Part shown: piece after piece, positions 1 to 11,918 of the stretch | How the letters are laid out: each line of letters opens with the position of its first letter | Position numbering within the stretch: the stretch's first letter is position 1 | Source: Oscillospiraceae bacterium | GTDB lineage: Bacteria; Bacillota; Clostridia; Oscillospirales; Oscillospiraceae | Direction: 5' to 3' | DNA: 11,918 nucleotides | Assembly: GCA_016287555.1 (NCBI GenBank) | Contig: JAEFAK010000040.1 | Location: 1 to 11,918 of the forward strand | Notes under the pieces: generated by a model | Told to the model about the DNA's origin: nothing | What the model saw: the letters and a program-made list of their open reading frames with translations, nothing else | Databases searched by the model: none | Program-made: the position numbers and the translations under genes

Positions 1-451
1 CGAGATCGAAAAAGACGGAGAATAGTTTAATAAGGTACAGCTCCGAGACGGGAAAATAGGAGCATACCGCGAGAAACACCAGGTCGGGGACGTTGTAGTT
101 GCCGACGTTCATGCCGACGGCCTTCAGCCCTCCGTGAGAGCGGAAAAACGCCGTCCACGGTCTGAGAAAGTCCAGATAGTCGAGAGTCTCGTAGTTGAAT
201 ACGGACATACGCAGCAGCAGAAGGATGAGGACGGGAATAAAAAAAGCCGCGCATCTGCCGGCGGTGCCGACGGCGCGCAGCGAATGGAGCATGAAAAAGG
301 CCGCCGCTCCGCATATAGCCATGCAGAGCGTAAGGATGACGACGGCGGCGGGCTCGTCGACGCCGAGAAAGCGCGCCATGACCGCCGCGACGGACAGAAA
401 GATCACGCCCGAAACGGCTGCCGTGACGGTCTTAGAGGTACGAGCGTCCAT
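1..451 (-). CDS. Partial multi-spanning membrane protein, probable GT-C/GT39-like glycosyltransferase (N-terminal 150 residues)
   Basis: Reading the minus strand from ATG at 451-449 gives an uninterrupted frame to the window edge, so the C-terminus is missing. The start is supported by GGGAGG six bases upstream. Three hydrophobic segments are visible (about residues 8-30, 35-58, 67-85). Basic residues sit in the N-terminus and in the segment 2-3 loop, so by the positive-inside rule the stretch after segment 3 faces outward. That stretch holds NYETLDYLDFLRPW (86-99), then GGLKAVGMNVGNYNVP (107-122) and LYLIKLFS (138-145). From memory this pattern (acidic DY motif, then FFR..GG, then NYNVP) is typical of large polytopic membrane proteins in Clostridia and streptococci annotated as putative glycosyltransferases. 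Such enzymes use polyprenyl-phosphate sugars for cell-envelope glycans; the substrate here is unknown. It is divergent from rpoB and has no obvious functional link. The membrane-protein call is firm; the enzyme family is an inference. Confidence 0.75.
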   Translation of the reverse strand, partial: MDARTSKTVTAAVSGVIFLSVAAVMARFLGVDEPAAVVILTLCMAICGAAAFFMLHSLRAVGTAGRCAAFFIPVLILLLLRMSVFNYETLDYLDFLRPWTAFFRSHGGLKAVGMNVGNYNVPDLVFLAVCSYFPVSELYLIKLFSVFFDL

Positions 452-499
452 GTCTGCCTCCCTGAAAACCCGAAAAGGGAATAAGTTAACAAAATTAGC

Positions 500-528
500 T
501 TGACAAGCCATCTTGATTTTGATAAAAT
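500..528 (+). promoter_or_regulatory. Sigma-A-type promoter of rpoBC
   Basis: A perfect -35 TTGACA (500-505), a 17-bp spacer and TAAAAT (523-528, 5 of 6) with an upstream TG (520-521, extended -10) form a strong housekeeping promoter. Transcription should start near 535. An 11-bp dyad, GCTTG-A-CAAGC (498-508), covers the -35 and could be a protein site or chance. A weaker overlapping pair, TTGATT (513-518) and TATATG (536-541) also 17 bp apart, could be a second start. Confidence 0.8.
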
Positions 529-546
529 GACTTGCTATATGGTCAA
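519..546 (-). promoter_or_regulatory. Possible divergent promoter for the membrane protein gene
   Basis: On the minus strand, TTGACC (complement of 541-546, 5 of 6 to the -35 consensus) lies 16 bp from TATCAA (complement of 519-524, 4 of 6 to the -10 consensus). This would give a leader of roughly 60 nt to the ATG at 451. The proposed -10 overlaps the -10 of the rpoB promoter on the other strand, so the two could exclude each other. The match is modest and other AT-rich hexamers are nearby. Confidence 0.3.
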
Positions 547-686
547 AAAGAATAAACGGCGCCCTCGACGCCGCTTACTCAAAAAGCATAACACAAATCG
601 TTCCATAGTCAATAGCATACGCGAAAACACAGACAACGCTGCCGCGTGTTTCATGCGGTAACTACTGTTACAGGAGTGATCGACCC
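535..686 (+). promoter_or_regulatory. Long 5' leader of rpoB mRNA with small hairpins
   Basis: About 150 nt separate the predicted start of transcription from the rpoB ATG, with no convincing short reading frame inside. Short stems visible by eye are CGGCG/CGCCG (557-561 with 569-573), CCGC/GCGG (642-645 with 655-658) and GTAAC/GTTAC (658-662 with 667-671). The last ends immediately before the AGGAG ribosome binding site (672-676). No known riboswitch class is recognised. Regulation at initiation of rpoB translation is possible but not shown. Confidence 0.4.
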
Positions 687-8010
<7,324 letters not shown>

Positions 8011-8026
<16 letters not shown>

Positions 8027-8059
8027 CGACGGGCTCCCCGAAGCCGCTTCTCGAAGCGG
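8011..8059 (+). other. Two tandem GC-rich hairpins at the rpoC 3' end, without U-tract
   Basis: GGAGCCCG (8011-8018) pairs perfectly with CGGGCTCC (8030-8037) around an 11-nt loop that contains the rpoC stop codon. Seven bases later CCGCTT (8044-8049) pairs with AAGCGG (8054-8059) around a 4-nt loop. Neither stem is followed by a T-run on the plus strand (the second is followed by an A-run), so they do not look like ordinary intrinsic terminators. They could protect or define the rpoBC mRNA 3' end, or attenuate read-through into rpsL. Confidence 0.55.
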
Positions 8060-8093
8060 ACGAAAAAAAGTCGGTCCGACGCAAAAATTTGCG

Positions 8094-8122
8094 TTGACTA
8101 ATAAATGCAGTTTTGCTATAAT
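8094..8122 (+). promoter_or_regulatory. Strong sigma-A-type promoter for rpsL-rpsG-fusA
   Basis: TTGACT (8094-8099, 5 of 6) and a perfect TATAAT (8117-8122) are 17 bp apart, with an extended -10 TG at 8114-8115. The predicted start near 8129 leaves a leader of about 30 nt holding AAAGGAGG (8147-8154), 6 nt before the rpsL ATG. A palindromic CGCAAA-AA-TTTGCG (8080-8093) directly abuts the -35 and could be an operator or an upstream element. Confidence 0.85.
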
Positions 8123-8160
8123 GCCAAATTGCGAGATTATTTCAGGAAAGGAGGAAGTTC

Positions 8161-8580
8161 ATGCCTACTTTTAACCAGCTTGTCAGGAAGGGCAGGGAAA
8201 CCGTGGCTTACAAGTCCACTTCGCCCGCCATGCAGAAAGGTCTCAACACTCTTAAGAACAAGGAGACCGACCTGAGCTCTCCCCAGAAGCGCGGCGTATG
8301 CACTGTCGTTCGTACCCAGACCCCGAAGAAGCCGAACTCGGCTCTCCGCAAGGTCGCCCGTGTGCGCCTTACCAACGGCTATGAGGTGACGGCCTATATC
8401 CCCGGCATCGGCCACAATCTTCAGGAGCACTCTATCGTCATGATCAGAGGCGGCCGTGTCAAGGACCTCCCCGGTGTGCGTTACCACATCATCCGCGGCA
8501 CTCTCGACTCCCAGGGCGTTGCCAACCGCAAGCAGGCCCGATCCAAGTACGGCGCCAAGCGGCCGAAGGCCGGAAAGTAA
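8161..8580 (+). CDS. rpsL: 30S ribosomal protein S12 (uS12)
   Basis: S12 (139 aa) sits at the decoding centre of the 30S subunit and controls tRNA selection accuracy. The start ATG follows a perfect AAAGGAGG at 6 nt. The protein has the Firmicutes-type insertion of about 13 residues (roughly 25-37) relative to E. coli; Bacillus subtilis S12 is a similar 138 aa. The decoding loop TPKKPNSALRK (54-64) carries K56 and K57 (E. coli 42 and 43), and GGRVKDLPGVRY (97-108) carries K101 and D102. These are the wild-type residues at positions where substitutions usually confer streptomycin resistance; D102 matches the methylthiolated aspartate of other bacteria. It is the first gene after a strong promoter. 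No L7Ae-type gene separates it from rpoC, unlike in Bacillus. Confidence 0.99.
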   Translation: MPTFNQLVRKGRETVAYKSTSPAMQKGLNTLKNKETDLSSPQKRGVCTVVRTQTPKKPNSALRKVARVRLTNGYEVTAYIPGIGHNLQEHSIVMIRGGRVKDLPGVRYHIIRGTLDSQGVANRKQARSKYGAKRPKAGK

Positions 8581-8586
8581 TCCCAT

Positions 8587-8676
8587 CAAGGAATTATTAG
8601 CGCTGGGAGCGTATTGCTCCAAGCCTCGATATATAACCTATCGGGGCGCAATACGGGAGCGGCGGGAGACCGCCGT
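8587..8676 (+). promoter_or_regulatory. Structured rpsL-rpsG intercistronic RNA, candidate S7 autoregulatory site
   Basis: The 140-nt gap between rpsL and rpsG holds a long imperfect hairpin. The outer stem is GTATTGC (8611-8617) with GCAATAC (8648-8654). A 5-nt left-side bulge (8618-8622) follows, then a 9-bp inner stem (8623-8631 with 8639-8647, one G-U pair) closed by a 7-nt loop. A second hairpin, CGGCGG (8660-8665) with CCGCCG (8670-8675), has a GAGA tetraloop of the GNRA type. A competing small stem is GGAGC/GCTCC (8606-8610 with 8616-8620), which would exclude the outer stem. GGGAGC occurs on both sides (8605-8610, 8655-8660). In E. coli the equivalent position binds S7 and represses translation; a similar role here is inferred from position and structure only. 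Confidence 0.5.
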
Positions 8677-8705
8677 CTTTCGAGTACCTGTGAAATCATT
8701 TTATG

Positions 8706-8713
8706 AAGGAGGG
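8706..8713 (+). promoter_or_regulatory. Ribosome binding site that fixes the rpsG start
   Basis: AAGGAGGG lies 7 nt before GTG at 8721. An in-frame ATG at 8703 directly abuts this site, and its own codons would encode it, giving a six-residue extension (MKEGST) that S7 proteins lack. Starting at the GTG gives the conserved PRRGNVPKRE N-terminus and the family's usual 156-aa length. Confidence 0.85.
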
Positions 8714-8720
8714 AAGTACA

Positions 8721-9191
8721 GTGCCCAGAAGAGGTAACGTCCCTAAAAGAGAGATCATACCCGATCCTGTGTATAACAGTGTTCTGGTGACCAAGCTTAT
8801 CAACAGCATCATGCTCGACGGTAAGAAGGGCGTGGCTCAGAAAGTCGTCTATGACGCTTTCGACATCATTGCCGACAAGTCCGGCAAGCCCGCTCTCGAC
8901 GTTTTCACGGCGGCTCTTGACAACATCATGCCGTCGCTGGAGGTCAAGGCCCGCCGTGTCGGCGGTTCGACCTACCAGGTGCCTATCGAAGTCCGCGCCG
9001 ACCGTCGGCAGACACTCGGCCTTCGCTGGCTGACCAGCTATTCGCGCGCTCGCGGCGAAAAGACGATGAAGGAACGTCTCGCCGGCGAGATCCTCGACGC
9101 CTCCAACAACCTCGGCAATGCCGTCAAGAAGCGTGAAGACACCCACAAGATGGCGGAATCCAACAAGGCTTTCGCCCATTACAGATGGTGA
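8721..9191 (+). CDS. rpsG: 30S ribosomal protein S7 (uS7)
   Basis: S7 (156 aa from the GTG start) is a primary 16S rRNA-binding protein that nucleates the 3' major domain (head) of the 30S subunit, near the E site. The sequence runs PRRGNVPKREIIPDPVYNS at the N-terminus, LEVKARRVGGSTYQVPIEVR in the middle (about residues 74-93) and AVKKREDTHKMAESNKAFAH near the end, before YRW. These match the Bacillus protein nearly word for word, and the length is identical to it. The long untranslated gap upstream, larger than other spacings in this array, contains the folded RNA described separately and may let S7 regulate its own synthesis. It is followed 43 nt later by fusA and probably co-transcribed with it. 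Confidence 0.98.
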   Translation: MPRRGNVPKREIIPDPVYNSVLVTKLINSIMLDGKKGVAQKVVYDAFDIIADKSGKPALDVFTAALDNIMPSLEVKARRVGGSTYQVPIEVRADRRQTLGLRWLTSYSRARGEKTMKERLAGEILDASNNLGNAVKKREDTHKMAESNKAFAHYRW

Positions 9192-9222
9192 TCCGCGCTC
9201 AGCGTAGCCGAACGAACGGATC
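9190..9222 (+). other. Possible hairpin between rpsG and fusA
   Basis: GATCCG (9190-9195, overlapping the rpsG stop) can pair with CGGATC (9217-9222), which ends just before the fusA ribosome binding site AAGGAG (9223-9228). The loop is 21 nt and can form only a small inner stem. The position would allow an effect on fusA initiation; the structure is modest and may be chance. Confidence 0.3.
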
Positions 9223-9234
9223 AAGGAGTTAATA

Positions 9235-11313
<2,079 letters not shown>

Positions 11314-11316
11314 CTG

Positions 11317-11345
11317 TTGCAAAACGGCCCGTTATGCTGTAAAAT
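11317..11345 (+). promoter_or_regulatory. Probable sigma-A-type promoter of tuf
   Basis: TTGCAA (11317-11322, 4 of 6) and TAAAAT (11340-11345, 5 of 6; the same -10 as the rpoB promoter) are separated by 17 bp. Transcription would start near 11352, giving a leader of about 60 nt that is AT-rich and little structured. No terminator stem with a T-run is seen after fusA, so fusA read-through into tuf is also expected. Confidence 0.6.
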
Positions 11346-11413
11346 AAGTATTTAGAGCAAGTAAGCAAGAATTTTTAACCATATCAACTATTTTTAAGGA
11401 GGCTACCACTACA

Positions 11414-11918
11414 ATGGCCAAGGCGAAATTTGAGAGAACCAAGCCCCATGTAAACATCGGCACCATCGGCCACATCGACCACGGCAAGACGACCCTTACC
11501 GCCGCCATCACCAAGGTCCTGAACATGGCTAACCCCGATGCCGCGTCCTATACCGCTTACGATCAGATCGACAAGGCTCCTGAAGAGAGAGCCCGTGGTA
11601 TCACGATCAACACCGCTCACGTCGAGTATCAGACGGCTTCCCGTCACTATGCTCACGTCGACTGCCCGGGCCACGCCGACTATATCAAGAACATGATCAC
11701 CGGCGCTGCTCAGATGGACGGCGCGATCCTCGTCATCGCTGCTTCCGACGGCCCCATGGCCCAGACCCGCGAGCACCTTCTGCTTGCCCGTCAGGTCAAC
11801 GTTCCCTATGTCCTCGTCTTCCTGAACAAGGTCGACCAGGTCGACGACCCCGAGCTCCTCGAGCTCGTCGAGATGGAAGTCCGCGAGCTGCTCAACAAGT
11901 ATGACTTCCCGGGCGACG
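11414..11918 (+). CDS. tuf: Translation elongation factor Tu (partial, N-terminal 168 residues)
   Basis: EF-Tu delivers aminoacyl-tRNA to the ribosome as a GTP complex. The frame opens at ATG 11414, preceded by AAGGAGG (11396-11402) at 11 nt, slightly long spacing but with no better start. It runs off the right edge with most of the GTPase domain present and domains II and III missing. Motifs: GHIDHGKTT (19-27), the switch I end RGITI (61-65), DCPGHADY (83-90, with catalytic H87) and NKVD (138-141). The opening MAKAKFERTKPHVNIGTIGH is diagnostic. Compared with rpoB and rpoC, the visible codons lean more to GCT and CGT and avoid ATA, as expected for a very highly expressed gene. It follows fusA in the normal order, 100 nt away, with its own likely promoter. 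Confidence 0.98.
   Translation, partial: MAKAKFERTKPHVNIGTIGHIDHGKTTLTAAITKVLNMANPDAASYTAYDQIDKAPEERARGITINTAHVEYQTASRHYAHVDCPGHADYIKNMITGAAQMDGAILVIAASDGPMAQTREHLLLARQVNVPYVLVFLNKVDQVDDPELLELVEMEVRELLNKYDFPGD

Noticed and set aside
27..314. Minus-strand 95-codon frame, Arg/Ser-rich
   Set aside because: It is a +1-type shadow of the membrane protein on the same strand; the other frame gives membrane segments and family-like motifs.
134..503. Two plus-strand frames (134-484 and 195-503) at the left end
   Set aside because: Both are basic, low-complexity translations opposite the minus-strand membrane protein, which has real hydrophobic segments, conserved motifs and a good ribosome binding site.
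8044..8070. Hairpin with adjacent A-run after rpoC as a terminator for a minus-strand transcript
   Set aside because: For a minus-strand transcript the T-run would come before the stem, not after it, and there is no minus-strand gene here to terminate.
8614..8637. Promoter-like TTGCTC and TATAAC in the rpsL-rpsG gap
   Set aside because: The elements are too close (spacer about 12-14 bp) and lie inside the RNA stem-loop; no credible -35 at 17 bp.
8655..8680. GC-rich hairpin at 8660-8675 followed by TCTTT as an intrinsic terminator before rpsG
   Set aside because: The T-run is broken and too short, and termination there would cut rpsG and fusA from their only strong promoter; a regulatory role is more likely.
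8703..8720. Upstream in-frame ATG as the rpsG start
   Set aside because: It would encode the ribosome binding site itself and add residues absent from S7; GTG at 8721 gives the conserved N-terminus and length.

Overview
The window is a chromosomal housekeeping locus from a GC-rich member of the Firmicutes, most likely a Clostridia lineage (Oscillospirales-like, an inference). The signs are the AGGAGG-type ribosome binding sites, the S12 protein with the Gram-positive insertion (139 aa), a 156-aa S7 very close to the Bacillus form, an EF-G with the NKMDIMGADF variant, and a divergent membrane protein resembling ones I know from gut Clostridia. Apart from that partial gene and part of the regulatory DNA, everything reads on the plus strand.

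Layout: (1) 1-451, minus strand: the N-terminal 150 residues of a multi-spanning membrane protein, probably a GT-C type glycosyltransferase, running off the left edge. (2) 452-686: divergent intergenic region with a near-consensus sigma-A promoter for rpoB and a leader of about 150 nt. (3) 687-4427 rpoB and 4427-8026 rpoC, overlapping by one base. (4) 8027-8160: two GC-rich hairpins without a U-tract, then an almost perfect promoter. (5) 8161-8580 rpsL, a structured 140-nt gap, 8721-9191 rpsG (GTG start), and 9235-11313 fusA. (6) 11314-11413: a likely third promoter, then tuf from 11414, cut by the right edge after 168 codons.

Together these genes supply the RNA polymerase beta and beta-prime subunits, two small-subunit ribosomal proteins and the two elongation factors, so the locus couples transcription and translation capacity (the classical rif/str region). 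Two things differ from the textbook order. The L11-L1-L10-L12 ribosomal protein genes do not precede rpoB, and no L7Ae-type gene lies between rpoC and rpsL. Three promoter-like sites split the array into rpoBC, rpsL-rpsG-fusA and tuf units that may also be read through.

I found no mobile element, CRISPR array, tRNA, rRNA or obviously novel gene system. The best candidate for something undescribed is the RNA structure between rpsL and rpsG (about 8587-8676), placed where E. coli carries its S7 autoregulatory site and showing short similarities to the S7-binding part of 16S rRNA. The long minus-strand reading frames opposite rpoB, rpoC and fusA are codon-usage shadows.
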